A stretch of 64,000 nt of DNA from Melanocharis versteri (taxonomy: Eukaryota > Chordata > Aves > Passeriformes > Melanocharitidae), in the NCBI GenBank assembly GCA_013397845.1, contig VZTG01007409.1, forward strand, positions 1,836,485-1,900,484, read 5' to 3'. A model generated the notes under the pieces. That model saw only the letters and a list, made by a program, of their open reading frames with translations. It was not told where the DNA came from and did no database searches. This document shows positions 1 through 12,234 of the stretch, one piece after another. A program made the translations under genes and the position numbers. The stretch's first letter is position 1, and every line of letters starts with the position of its first letter.

Positions 1-560
1 CTATTAGGCACAAAGCAGAAGGTCTCCACAATCAACCTACGTTATTTTTTTCTTCAATGTAATCTTAACGAGCGCATTGCATCAATTCATCCTCTGGTGC
101 TGTGAATAAATTAGCTCCAAACTATATCCATTTCCAGCTTTTCTGCATATTCTTTATTTTATTTTTCTGATCAACCAAGACATTTTGACAGATATAAGGG
201 AAAGGAAAATATAATATTTTCTGTACAAACATGTTTTATTTATTTTTTGATATAGCAATTGAAAATGGAGTGTCCACTTGAGAAGATCAAGGTTCAGTGC
301 AAGATTGAGTTTTCAAAAGACTGAACATCCTTTCCCTCTAGACTACAGAGAGAAGCAGAAAAATATAGCAAGTTTAGCTATATCAGAATTATTTCTCAGA
401 CAGCTAGAAAACCCTAATCTAATCTGGATCAAGCTACTCAGATGAACCCAAGGCCTTATTTCCTGCTTTAGGTTTATCCAGTCTCAAATGCAAAACAGGA
501 CTGATGCTGACAAATCATTCCATCATTTAGTATGAGAGATTTTGAAGCCTATTCCTTCTA
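1..560. other. AT-rich intergenic or intronic DNA, nothing recognised
   Basis: I see no gene, known repeat or conserved signal here. The sequence is AT-rich and of ordinary complexity. A minus-strand frame overlapping the right edge is made mostly of the A/C-rich tract that follows, read as phenylalanine, leucine and cysteine codons, so it is not a gene. Confidence 0.6.
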
Positions 561-688
561 GGGAAAAAAAACAAAAAACAAAAAACAAAAAACAAAAACA
601 AAAACAAACCCAAACAAAAAAAACCAAACACAAAACAAAAAACAAACAATCAAAAAAAAACCCCAAAAAACAAAACCAAAAACCATAC
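561..688. repeat. A-rich low-complexity tract (AAAAAC-like)
   Basis: About 128 bases consist almost only of A broken by single or few C residues, with units such as AAAAAAC and AAAAC repeated imperfectly. It is simple low-complexity DNA. The 67-codon frame on the minus strand across it is an artefact of composition. Confidence 0.9.
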
Positions 689-1738
689 CTACTGTAATTT
701 GTATACCTTTTCTTTCTGGCCATCATGACTATATGTGAAAATGTACTTTTTCATTATTATTGTTTCTTGCTTAGTTAAGTTCTGGCCAATGTACTAACAT
801 TTAAATACTGTCATTAAAAATATTTTTTTTTTAAAATGTGATGAGACTATATGAACTTGCGCAAAGTAGCATATGTTTTTCATTGTGTAAATGTATGACA
901 GATTTCATTTTAAAGGTACCAATGAAAAAATATGACTGGAAGTTTCAGGGTAGAAAATACTGGACACATTGCACACCATTTTGTTCTTTTTATTTCATTA
1001 TTTTTCTGAGAGATAGAACTCAAATTAGTCACTGAACAGTGTGCTGTACACATCTGGAACCTCCACAACAAACAGCTTTCCAAAAAGTATCACTTTTTGT
1101 TTAGAGATAGTTATGGTAAGTAAAGTGCCTTGAATGTTCTAAGATGTCTCCTCCACAACAATAGAAAGTGTCAAGTAATAAATCAGGATCCTATGAAACA
1201 CCGGTTTCAAGGGAGTTTTTCTATGAGCACTTTTATTTTACAGACTGTTGCAGGTTTTTTTACACTTATAATTTTAAGCTTTCTTTGTAATAAGCTTTTG
1301 GTTACTCCACAAAAGTAATTTCATATTACGTTATTCAGTTATGAAGACTGAACTTGTTTCTGGATTTCTATGAAATCAAAGAACCTGTGTGTCTGTCCCC
1401 TAGTGCTTTTCTTTTGTTCTTCTATCACAGAACAGACAACTCTTGCTTTCATCAAGGAACAGCACTGCTCCTTCCCTTCAGTCCGGGAGTAGTCCATATG
1501 ACACAGCTGGTTTTCTCAATGACCATCCGGGTCTGGCACACGGTATTTGTAGGTGAGAGTTTTGTGCCACTGTGGGGAAACACAGGCCCAGCTTCAAGTC
1601 CGTACTGCAACCCCGTAGGACTGTGTGGTCTGAGCAGTAATTGTGCCTGCTGGTTGTTGTGAGGAGCTACACCCTCAGCTGCAGTTCACACCAAGGCAGA
1701 CTGAACCAGGCAACTTTTATGGGGATGTGGTAGATATT
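689..1738. other. Unique AT-rich DNA, nothing recognised
   Basis: Three short plus-strand frames (65, 62 and 102 codons) occur, the longest at 1,354-1,662. That one lies in slightly GC-richer DNA, but its translation resembles no family I know and shows no domain, and there is no coding-like context. I call nothing here. Confidence 0.5.
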
Positions 1739-1767
1739 AGGGGTGATCAGAAGCAATGATCACCCTT
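1739..1767. repeat. Small inverted repeat, 11-bp stem and 7-base loop
   Basis: The arms at 1,739-1,749 and 1,757-1,767 are reverse complements apart from one G:T pair in RNA form. The arm core is GGGTGATCA paired with TGATCACCC, around a 7-base loop. It is far too short for a typical microRNA precursor and no longer stem extends outward. No function is assigned. Confidence 0.8.
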
Positions 1768-1998
1768 GTAGCAGCTGGGCAAGGTGGGAAGAAGACGTAG
1801 GGATTTTACAGGGTAAAGTTTGCAAGTAGTAAGTAAAACTTTTGTATTACCCCAAAAATGGAACTAAAGAACATTTGTCTGCCATTATTTCAATTACTTC
1901 ACTTGTTCTACTCCAACTTGCCAAATAATGCATTTCAATGCATTTAAAATTACTTTAATGAAACCTTTCTCTCACCTCTAAAGAGAAGTGCTTTTTAA

Positions 1999-2077
1999 AC
2001 TGTAAGCTCTTCAGGGCAGGGACTAGGTAATTTTATTGTGTATGATTGTGAGGCTTTTACACCATGAGCCCTCCTTG
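1999..2077 (+). repeat. Possible ancient amniote interspersed-repeat fragment
   Basis: The segment contains GTAAGCTCTTCAGGGCAGGG followed by an AT-rich stretch. This motif reminds me of an old repeat tail widespread in reptile and bird genomes. I cannot name the family with certainty, and the similarity rests on a single short block, so this is a weak call. Confidence 0.3.
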
Positions 2078-5000
2078 AAAATTGACTTTAATCAGCAATA
2101 ATAGTGCAGCACAAATTCTTAAAATTTAGCTTTACTGGAAGGTTTCCACTGTAAGGAAAATGACAAGTGAAACTTACTCTGATGAATAGCAGCAACACAG
2201 AAAAGCATCAGAATAATTGTAGTGGCTAAGTTCTGCTGGCTGCTGTGTAACATAATGAAGTCAGTGCCTGCTGTGGCCAGATAAATCAAGTATTGCTTTA
2301 TGGTTTGCAGCTGGACTTTTTAGTCAGATTACTCACAACAGTGCTGCTCCCATTATGGCCATTATGAACAGCACACTCAAAAAATAAATAAATACACAAT
2401 ATGCTAATGTAATTTTGTGATGATTTAGTAGCAGCATGCAAAATGTGCCCAGTTGCTGCTGGGGCAGGCAGAGCAAATCTTACTGCTTGCCAGAACATGA
2501 TGATCTATCAATCTTTATACTTCAGTTACCCAAGGTCAAAATAAGAATCTTATCAGAGTTTTCTTTTCTCCTTCTATGATCTTTAGGATCAATACCAGGG
2601 GTAGAAGACATTTGATGGTGTCTACAGTGCAAGTGAAAAAATGCTTTAAGTGCAGTAGGAAGACTTCAATCTTTTTTCCACGCTCAGAGGTTTTCAGCAC
2701 ACTTAGAATAAGTGAAACCTTTCTACAGACTTCTCAGGACACAGTTTCCTCTAAGGTGAATGTCCTATGTCTATCTGAATACACCAGCCACTTGCAGGTA
2801 AATTTCATGAGGGAGCTACAAGTCCAAATGATATGGAATTCCTACAAATTTTGTGCCACTGTAGCTGAACACCAACATTTTCTCTGCATGCAGTAAAAAA
2901 GTAGTTGTATCTCAGCTTATTACCAAACAGGCAGCAGTCAGACGGCCAGGCAGCACCTGCTTAGGCTGATACAGGCATACCTTCAAACCATTCACATCAT
3001 ATGTTTCCATTTGTTCAAAAAGGGGATGTAAAAAGAAATATTTTGCGTTTCCTCAGTTTTTAAAAAGAGCTACTTCTTGAAATCTAAGCCGGATCCAAGG
3101 GTCCTTTATGCTTAATCCTGTATAGCATACTGTTACTAATCCTGTGTAAATTTAGATAAAGCTAATTTCATCAAAATAGATTACATGTAGATTCCTGGGG
3201 TGAGTTCCATAAAATGACAGAGGCCTGAACTTTTGTAACTTCTTACCTAGGATCAAAAGAAAAAATACTGGCGTAGTGTAAACCATTGCTAGTCCTAAAC
3301 ATAGCATTATTATTTGTGTCAGTTTTCTTTTACCTAGATACAGAACAAGAACTGGCTCTCTTCTTGTGTTTATCTTTGCAAGAACAGGATCTCTATTCTA
3401 ATATTACTTTATTAAAATTAACAAAACTGAGTTTTAATTAACAAAACGAAACCACTTTCAAATACCTAGAACAACTACCTTCTTTCCTCGGGTACATGTA
3501 AGAGCCCATACTTGCAAGCACTGTCCATATTGAAAAGAGTAAAAGTTTTGATGGCAGTACAAGAAAGAAGAGAGCATTGATTGCGAAAATTCACCCAAAG
3601 ATATGCTTGTGCTTGTGTCAATTATTCTTACAAGCTGAAAAAGCATTCTGAGAGGCAGGCTTCCTTTTGTTGAAACTCTCACAGCTTCTCTTTCTACTGA
3701 ATTTGAGTTTAACTTAGTACCTAGACCTAGCAAAACGCTGGTTTACATAAATATCCTTTCTTGATCTTCAGGAGATGTTTTTCTTGCTGCAATCCTGAAC
3801 TGCTGCTGCATTTCATGTGCTCTTTCTCTGCAACCATTTCTTCTGGATCACCAGGTGATTCACAGTCCTCCCTGTGACTGTAAAGTTTTAGTCTGACCTC
3901 CATGAGGCTTACTTGATCAAAGTGATTTTATCTGTCAGGGGCTGAATAAAAGCACATCAGGACTTTCTATCTCCAGGATTCATTAAGATCTGTCATTGAT
4001 ATGTGACTTTTTATCAGCAACAGTTCAGTTCTGGATGTTGTCTGTATTTCAGCAGGGTCAAGCTGATTTTTAGATCCAGAGTTGGAAGTAGGTCAGTAAA
4101 GCAGTAAGAATTATCAGAAGCTGAAAGGTGTCAACAGAATGTGGCAGAACATATTGGGCATTTCAGAGGTGTCAGGGACCATTATCAGACAGTAGAAGTA
4201 GGGGTAGAGGGGCTATTCTGAATAAACAGAGGAACTGGTACTCTTAGTGGGAATAGCTGCCATTTTCATCGAGTACAGGAAAGTGCCGAGGAAAAAGGTT
4301 TGTCCCAGGTCCTGAGAAAAGAGCACTTAGGAAATAAAAACCTAAGAACTCAGTGCTATGTCTAGCTTCCTATAAACAGCTTTTGTTATATGTGAAGTTT
4401 GTTTGGAGAGAATTTTCCCAGAGAAATGGTGAAACATGCCAAATAACACTACTTTCCGCAATGTGTTTGAATTTGCTATCTTTGACTTTGTCTCCACAAT
4501 TTACACCGCATCTCCATTATGTACAACAATAAACAGATGAAAAAGTTCATGTCTGCCTGTAAAATTCTGAAAATAATAGCTCAAAACAACTGCATTTCAA
4601 ACATATCTGAGAAGAAAATGACAGAACTTGCACTCCGCAGATGTTACTCCTGCCTTTAATGCACTGCTGCTCAGATGCAGAAGTGATGAGCACCACATAA
4701 AACCTTGCAGAGAATGCAGATAGGATATTCTCAAGTGGAGTGCAAGCTCATTCAGAAATGCAAAAAAAACCCCATGCTTCATTTAACCTCCAGTAAAACC
4801 CTTAGAATACGACTGAAGTGGAGCTTGAATGATATACATGAAAGTCTTTTGGCTCTCTGTAGCAGACTGAATTTTACCCACGGCAGGCCTAGCCTATTGT
4901 CATTCATAGTGAAGTGACTAATAATTTCTTCATAATGGCTGCACTTGTAAATTGAAGTGCCTCTCACTCACAAAGATAAATAGCAAATCATAATCAGTCA

Positions 5001-7863
5001 TGTATTTCCACATAAAGAATATGCATTCTAACTTGGCTATATTCTTTATTTTATGGTTGTGAAGAAAAGCTATCTCATACACAATAGTGCCATGACTGCT
5101 TGATATATTTTCATTTATTGTGATGTTGATCTTCTTTTTTTTTTCACTCTGGCTACTACTGAAAATAATTAAAACTAAAAAAAACAAACCAAAAAAAGAA
5201 AAAGAAAAAGAAGACAGGGAAAACCTTGAAAATAAAGCATCTATACTTCTGGTGATTTTGACAACCATGACAAATCACAATGAGAAAAGATATATTAAAC
5301 TGTCATGCTGAAGTTTGCCCAAGGAATAAGGAAGAAAATTCAACAGGGAATAAGACTGTTTCTTTTATCTTTCACTTGTTTTCATAAAACCAAACAGAAT
5401 ATTGAGGAAAATATGCAGAAATAAGTATTCAAAAATACTTTCTTAATGATCTTTTACATGTGACTATATCCTGTCCTGGATTTTTTGACCTATTTTTATG
5501 CTTATGGTTCTAGCTAGTGAAACAGTCAATAACACAAATCAGAAAGTTTTAAAAGACCAATAAACCTTAAATTATTTTACAGTTTTCAGTAATATAATTA
5601 TGCTAAATAACTGGAAATAGGTTGATAAAAAAAAAAAAAACGTGAAGCAAAACAATGGAAATGTCTAAATGGTGAAGCTCTACTCAGACCTATCAGGGTC
5701 GTCTTATAAACATTTTGAATATCTATTCCTCATTTTAAGCATCAAAAGGGATCTTTTTTACTCTGTAGGCATAATTAAAACCTGTTAAAACAGCTAAAGA
5801 TTTCAAAGTTCTATTAAATTTTCAAAAGAGCCATACCATGAAGAACAGTGTATATTTGAATCTGACCAAATATTGCACAAGAGTGTTATGGGGAAGCTGC
5901 CTATGACATGATTTTCTTCAGCAACAATTTTGACTATGGCTATGGCCTATTTCACTTTCTACTTGAACAAAGATCTGAAGAGCTGTTCTTCATATTTGCC
6001 TTTGCTCCAATTTTTATATATTTCCTTCTATTCTCATATTATTTTTAACTTTTTTAAAAAGTTATTATTGTTATTCCTACTATTAAAAATAATAAATCAA
6101 TAAATCAAGAGTGAGGGGTTGGACTGCAACTCTTATTAATTGGTTTTTATCATGTAGAGGGCATTTAACACCCATTTCAATTGCCCACACAGGAACATAT
6201 ACCGTGTGTTTTAACACCCCTGGGTAACCTGCCTGTGCTTCAAGCCCTGTTAAAAATGAGCACATAATATCTGGAAGGCCGTCCTTGGCACCTACAAGGT
6301 TTGTCTCAGATATTGCCTGCCATCTTAAATGAGAACAGGTGCCTGGGTGCAGACAATGAAAGCCCACCTCTAAATCCACACGAGCTTAACTTTCTACAAA
6401 ATGCTGGTGCAAGGTAGTCTTCAACAACATCTTAAAAAAACCCAAAAACAACCTGCTCTTTGCACAGACTGTGCTAAGAGACAGGAAATATCCAGAGAGC
6501 AGTAAATCAGATGTGGTCCATAACCACTTAAGCCCTCTACAGCTTTTGAAATATTTCACTAGTAATAATTTCAGCAGTGGGTCAAAGGCTGTCCTCATTA
6601 ATTATATCTTGGCTGTTGACAAGCTATACTATAATTTCAACATTGTTCTGCCTTTTCTGCTTGCAGTATTGTTTAATGTCCATAAATATAAAACCTCTCT
6701 TGATATGAAAAAAAAAAAAAAATTACTCCTCACATCTCTTTTTTGTATCATTATATACAAGCAATGAAAATTAAAACTAAAAATGATAGTTAAAAGTCAG
6801 CAGCAACTGATAAATTTTGTTCACAAAATAGATTGAACTTTAAGCAATTTATGATCATTTCTGGATGGTCATAAATTACAACAGTCTCCTCACTACCAAT
6901 ACCTTGCCGCATGAACCCAATACAAATATATTCTGCTTTTCATTCCATTTTATTTTTCCACAAAACACTTTAAAAGAACACTTTAAAGAAACCCTGTATT
7001 TTCGAGTTCCAAAAAGCAAAAATGGACCTGAGATTAAGGAAACAATGTTAGTGTTGGTACTGCTGCTTGCATAGAAATGTGTGAGATATATATATAGATA
7101 TAGAGAGAGATATATGGGTTTTTCCGCCTTTATCTGAAGGCCTAGAAAATAGAAAAAATGTAAGGAGCAAACTAGTGTTTGGAGTTTTGCAATCACCTTT
7201 CTCTGCATGAACTAATGTCATCATACAAGACAGGTTCTGTTAGTCTCTGACCTGCAAATTTCTTGAGTTCCACAGGAAGATGGAAACATCTTCTTTCCCA
7301 ACTTTTGCTCTAGCTTATCCTTAGTTCTTAAGATAGTTTCATCCCAGAATTCGAACAATAAAATCAAAGCACATTTAAAAGAGAGCTGCATCAGGCTCTT
7401 CCTTCCTTGATTTCTTGACATTGCACAGAAGGAGTGTTCTGTGAGGCGTTTATTATTTGTGGGAGAAAATATGGACAAAAATATTTCAGTAGTGCCAGTA
7501 AGGATAAATGTAAGAATCATGAACGCAATAATACAGGTTTCTAAGAAACAGTCATGATTGTTTCACTGCGCGGTATACAGAAATAATTTTCTATTGAAAT
7601 AATTAATTTTGTGACCAATACAAGAAGTAAACTCAAAGCATCATTAACAAAAGAACAAAAAAATTGTAAACAGTTCCTTTCTTTTAAACAGAAGAATAAA
7701 ACTTTTTCTAGCATCATTAAGGACAAAACTGTTTTAAGCATATTTTTTGCAGTGACTACAGATTAGCAGACACAGTGGTAATGACTGATAGATATACTTT
7801 CACCTTAGTGTCAGTAGTTGCTTTCCTTCTTGTTTTACATTAATTATATTTTTCTTATTCCAG
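2078..7863. other. Unique AT-rich DNA with short simple repeats
   Basis: No recognisable gene. Short frames occur on both strands (61-112 codons), none resembling a known protein. The 106-codon plus frame at 2,576-2,896 is listed separately because splice-like sites flank part of it. Low-complexity spots are the T-rich and A-rich stretches near 5,127-5,215, A runs near 5,627 and 6,707, and a TA/GA stretch near 7,086-7,116. Confidence 0.55.
2587..2797 (+). other. Weak candidate exon with open frame (211 bases)
   Basis: A pyrimidine-rich stretch (TTTTCTTTTCTCCTTCTATG, then ATCTTTAG) ends at an AG at 2,585-2,586. At the other end CTTGCAG is followed by GTAAAT at 2,798. One frame stays open across all 211 bases. 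The translation matches no family I know. AT-rich DNA yields such combinations by chance, so I record it only as a candidate. A phase-breaking length of 3n+1 gives no extra support. Confidence 0.12.
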
Positions 7864-7964
7864 GTACCTACTGAAACATTGGAGTATCTGCATATTCATG
7901 GATCACATCTGACATAGATTCAGTGTGCTGATGGGAGCTAAGAGCCTGTTTCCTGTTTCTTTCT
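7864..7964 (+). other. Candidate noncoding exon (101 bases)
   Basis: The left edge follows a pyrimidine-rich tract ending TTTTTCTTATTCCAG. The right edge is followed by GTGAGTAT, a good donor. The inner 101 bases have stops in all three plus-strand frames, so if this is an exon it belongs to a long noncoding RNA, an untranslated region or a poison exon. No partner exon can be identified from sequence alone. What I see is only the splice-site pair; exon status is inference. Confidence 0.2.
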
Positions 7965-8389
7965 GTGAGTATTTTGATGATGGTTTGAAAAAAAAACCAC
8001 TTTGGTCAATATGTTTCTTTAGGACACATATCTGCTAATTCTTCTTAAATAGTACTTATCTTCTCTAACTTAAAAAGTTTCAGCAGATCATAAGAGAAGA
8101 GTGTCTCAATATCAGTGCTTTGGTAATTCTGGTGACAACTACATTGTCAATTGTGTGTAGTTGCAATCATGAAATTACAACACTTTTGAAATACATAAAA
8201 TATGGTGAGAGATTTTTCTGTTAAATAACAAATGGCGCAAGATTTTGTGAGTTTTCTGTGAGTTTTGTGAGTTTCAGACTGCACTGTGGGTGAGGTGCAT
8301 TGCTGGATATCCTTGTTTAGCTGTCTCACAGGTATTGTAAAACTCCAGCACCTGGCAGTGCAAAGGGATCTGTCTGTGGAAACTCCCCT

Positions 8390-8560
8390 AGAATCAGAGA
8401 ATATCCAGAGAATAAGCATGGGACCCATCAGCATCATCAAGTGCAACTCCTGACCCGGTGCAGGACACCCCAAGAATCACAGCATGTGCCTGAGAGCATT
8501 GTCCGAACATTTCCTGAGCTCAGGCGGGCTTGGTGCTGTGACCACTTCCCTGGGGGGGTG
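8390..8560 (-). mobile_element. CR1 LINE 3'-end fragment
   Basis: The plus strand reads as the reverse complement of a CR1 3' end. It begins with a degraded AGAATCAGAGAATATCC tail-region motif, then GGACCCATCAGCATCATCAA, then a block on non-coding CR1 3' sequence including CTTGGTGCTGTGACCACTTC. It matches, from recall, a different CR1 subfamily from the copies at 18-21 kb. It is truncated at its 5' side, as is usual for CR1. The 108-codon minus frame that ends inside it is not a gene. Confidence 0.85.
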
Positions 8561-10005
8561 GTCTTTCAGAAACCTATATCTTTGCTATTAAGTCGGCCCA
8601 TTCATGACAGAATGAAAAGCTTAGCAAATCCCACAAATCATCTATAATCTCTCTCTAGATTACCTATGGGTTACTTCATCTCTTGGGCTGTAATAAGAAA
8701 TGAGAAATCTGTTCTTTATTTTTTTCCGTTATAGAGTAATACTCATTATAAGGACATGAGCAGAGCATACATAATGAAAAAAAAAAAAAAAGACTCAAAA
8801 TAGTCTTTTACTCTCCTGAAAACTGGCTAATCACTAGTCACAGTTGTGTAACTGCTTGTTTTTGCAGTTTGTCCGCTTCCTGTAAGTAATTTATTAGTCA
8901 TTTAAAATATCTGTTGGAGTAGACAGGAGAGATAATATAGAAATATAAAGCTGTAATTAGACCGGTTCCTTTACTAATAAATATTTGGCTTAGATAATTA
9001 TTACAGTAGAAGTAGTTTTGGTTCTGCTAATGATTAGAGAATTGGTGGCATTTTTCTGTCCTTTCAGATTTATTACAAGTCATATGTAAATGCACTGGGG
9101 GGGAAAAAAAAAAAAAAAAAAAGCAACCCTCTGGCTCAATTTGTTTACTGAAGGTGTAAAAACTAACCACAATCAAAACAAAACAAAATTGCTTTGTACT
9201 AACTAAAACATCAAACTTCAGGGTCATATCTGCTCAGAAAGTGATAAATCACGCAGAACACAGGGTTAGGTATTTAGAAATAATAATATTCTTATTAAAT
9301 AATAATTTTCACTAAGGGGCTTGTTTAGAAGAGCATCCAGGCTGACTTTTCATTTCCCCAATGCATCACAACAGAGCCTCTTTTCCTCTATCCATAGGAC
9401 TTCATAAGACGACCTTTTCTGTTAGAGAGGAGTTTTCCTCAGTGTCACTTTCTAACAGAATGCTAACAGACTGTAAATTATAAAAGATAGTTTATGATCA
9501 CCCACATAAATTACTATACAGAAGATTTATTACCTAACATAATTTCACTCTTTAGGCAGAGGACTGCTCTCAATGTGCACAAAACAAAAGCGTAATTTAC
9601 TGTGTTAGATCTTATCATAGCAGAAAATTTGTCATATGTGTGTAATAATAGGAAAACATATAAGATGGTAATCGAAACATTTATGCAAGATGAAACGATC
9701 TAATATAGTAAAACTAGGTGCTCAAACATATTTCCTTGTTAAATCTTTTCGTGATTTATACTGTTCAATGGATTAAAGAGATTCAATGTGTAGGTAGTCA
9801 GTATAATCCATATTTGAAGTATTAATACATTCTTTTCTTTTTTAACTGCAAACTATAATAATTATCATACATTATTGTATTTTTGCATTTGAAAACCATT
9901 AACTGTGACAATTTCAAATTTAGCACTAAGTAAAGTTATAGTCAATACGTATATAGAAAAGTATTGCTCGTATTACATAAAAATACACACAGAAAGGATG
10001 AAAAC
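8561..10005. other. Unique AT-rich DNA
   Basis: Nothing gene-like. It contains an A run near 8,778-8,792 and a G-then-A run near 9,098-9,122. The small frames here have compositions dictated by these runs or match nothing known. Confidence 0.55.
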
Positions 10006-10052
10006 AGAAAAAGCAAGCAAGCAAGCAAGCAAACAAACAAACAAACAAAAAC
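10006..10052. repeat. Compound tetranucleotide microsatellite (AAGC)n(AAAC)n
   Basis: Five AAGC units at 10,011-10,030 pass directly into four AAAC units at 10,031-10,046. The C-to-G difference between the two unit types suggests one array diversified by point change and slippage. Confidence 0.95.
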
Positions 10053-10689
10053 CAAGGCCATGATAATTTGGAAGGTTATTGATTCTGCTTATCCAAAAAA
10101 CCTATCTTTAAAAAGGTCTACGGCAAACATAGTAGTGTCTTTGTGTCTTGTTGATGTTGAACCTTCTGCGTCTTAATGAAATTTTGATCCTCTCTGTATT
10201 ATATTTACTTATATTTACTATTTTGTTATATTTACCACTTACACTTGGTAACAATTTCCTGTTCACTGAAATCCTTTCACCTTCATGTTAGGCCAAGTTT
10301 TCAATTATATCATCTTTTCTCACTAATTTTTATGGATGTAGTTCTATGGAACAGTTATTATTTATTTTAATTTATGGAGTAGCTAAAGCAGAGCCCTGTT
10401 GCAACTATAAGTAATGAGAAAATATTAAGTAAGTTGTTAAAATATTTTCTTTAAACCCAGTAACAGACATACTGAAATAATGTAATGGAAGCAGTGCATA
10501 ATCATTTTGTAACAGGCTAACAATGCTAATAACATAATTATTACTCAAGAATGTATTAATATTTTATGAGAAAGTTAAGCATAGACAGAGAAATATAATG
10601 TGTAGTCACATTGCACAAAGATGCAAATGGAGATTTGTGATATAGCTGTACAAATAAGAATACAGAAAAATGTGCAAGTAGTAAGATCT

Positions 10690-11260
10690 ATCAGATCAGA
10701 GTGAAGGTTGTAGAAGAGCCACGAGAGATGGCTGTTGGAGCCAGAATTGACAAGGTGCCTGGTGAAACAAGGGTGAGTCCTGCTCCCCATAAAAACATCA
10801 AATATGTCAGGCTGTATGAGATCACCATCCCTCATTTGGGGGAGAGAGATGAGGAACATAAACCACTGCCGATGGTTAGAGACAATCAGGAGTGAAAGAA
10901 GCGGGCCACTTGATTCCAGCTTCCCTCCTCAAATTGCTCTTAAGTCTTGCCACCTCGACCTCAGCAACTAATGACCATCACGGACCAAAGACATCGGTGT
11001 TGACTGCATGGGATGAACACAAGAAAGGAAGAAAAAAGAAGGGTGACTAAGCAAGCTACAGTCACCCTCATATTGTAAGTGGACAACTTCCCATTTAAGA
11101 TTGAGAACATGAACTTTTTACTTTCATATATAAGATATATTACTTTATGGCTCTCTCATTAATCTTGGCAATAAATCAAGCTGTTCTTATGACTGTAATG
11201 TGCTGAGATCCCTTTTATTATTATTATCTATATAACTTACAGTTTAGCATCTGGTTCAAG
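10690..11260 (+). mobile_element. Possible LTR-like or ERV-derived segment, unassigned
   Basis: This block is more GC-balanced than its surroundings. It ends with an AATAAA hexamer at about 11,171-11,176, then a T-rich part, an arrangement seen at the R/U5 part of many LTRs. A 64-codon plus frame at 10,701-10,895 has no recognisable domain. I find no clear TG...CA ends, primer-binding site or target-site duplication, so it may be unrelated unique DNA. Confidence 0.25.
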
Positions 11261-11565
11261 TTCCTCACATCGCAACAGATTTTGAAGAAATGTGTTCGGG
11301 AGCACAGGACTCTATCCTAGCTAACATGGAGTCACTGGTTTTTGTAACAGACCACAGATAACAAAGCAGATGTAACAGATCTCAGGATTTCTCATTGTCT
11401 TCCTAGATTTTTATTGCCCTGCCTTAAGCTGTGATTTAGTCTATATACCCATCACAGAAGCTATCAAAGAACATATTGACTATTACACAATCTGATTTAG
11501 TTTTTACCCGGCTTTATATGCTAGGTAATGCTTACTGAGACATACTGATGCTGAGCTGATCATGG

Positions 11566-11735
11566 TGGGCAATTCAGCCCCACACAGTCCCTCAGTTATT
11601 CCCCACAGTGGGCTTGGGAGAGAATCAGAGGAGTAAAGGTGAAAAACCCATGGGTTGAGATGAAGGCAGTTTTATAGGGAAAGCAAAAGTTGCTTGTTCA
11701 AGCAAAGCAAAACGAGGAATTAATTCACTACTGTA
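11566..11735 (-). mobile_element. ERV LTR fragment (R/U5 part), avian LTR family A
   Basis: The plus strand carries, in order, a degraded CAGCCCCACACAGTCCCTCA, then GGGAGAGAATCAGAGGAGTA, then CATGGGTTGAGATGAAGGCA and AGCAAAGCAAAACGAGGAAT. By recall this is the reverse complement of the R/U5 end of a common avian LTR, here called family A. The same end occurs in the opposite orientation near 15.9-16.0 kb. The outer boundary and the U3 part are missing, so this is an old, truncated copy. Confidence 0.7.
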
Positions 11736-12154
11736 CAGTTCTTTTTCATTAAATGAGCCATGTCTGACTTCAGAATCAGAATGAAGTGTAGCAGAATATA
11801 CACTTGATATGACAGCAAGGGCCTTGAAAACACAAAGAGAACACAACAGGTCTCAAGGCTATAAGAAGTTAGAAGTAGTTATTTGGTGTTCATTGAAGTA
11901 GTATAACCTTGGCATCTGTTTAACATCTGCGTTAGAGACATAAAAGGATTAAACCTCAGGTTTCCAAAACTTGTAAAAGCCCTGGTACTTCGTAAATTAG
12001 AATGCAAGTTAGTATGACAGAGTAGCTAAGAACAAGGTGTAGAGTGGATTAGCAAACATATAAAAGTGACTCCAAGGTGATCTATGATTTAGGATGAAAT
12101 ATTGACATGGCAATTCTTTATCTCCTGGGGAATGATGCTAATGAATAACCATAA
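11736..12154. other. Unique AT-rich DNA
   Basis: I see no gene or clear repeat. A 73-codon minus frame overlaps the LTR fragment to the left and continues a little into this stretch; it is composition-driven. Confidence 0.5.
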
Positions 12155-12234
12155 TTTCTCTCTTTCTCTCTTTCTCTCTTTCTCTCTTTCTTTCTTTCTC
12201 TCTTTCTTTCTCTCTTTCTTTCTTTCTTTCTTTA
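12155..12234. repeat. Polypyrimidine microsatellite (TCTCTTTC/TTTC)n
   Basis: Eighty bases of pure pyrimidine alternate TCTC and TTTC units, ending in a run of clean TTTC repeats. The 68-codon frame across it is a run of serine, leucine and phenylalanine codons and is not a gene. Confidence 0.95.

Noticed and set aside
1354..1662. 102-codon plus-strand frame
   Set aside because: No similarity to known proteins and no supporting signals; recorded only as part of the unique stretch.
10006..10052. Short regular repeats considered as a CRISPR array
   Set aside because: Units are 4 bases without spacers, in a vertebrate genome; it is a microsatellite.
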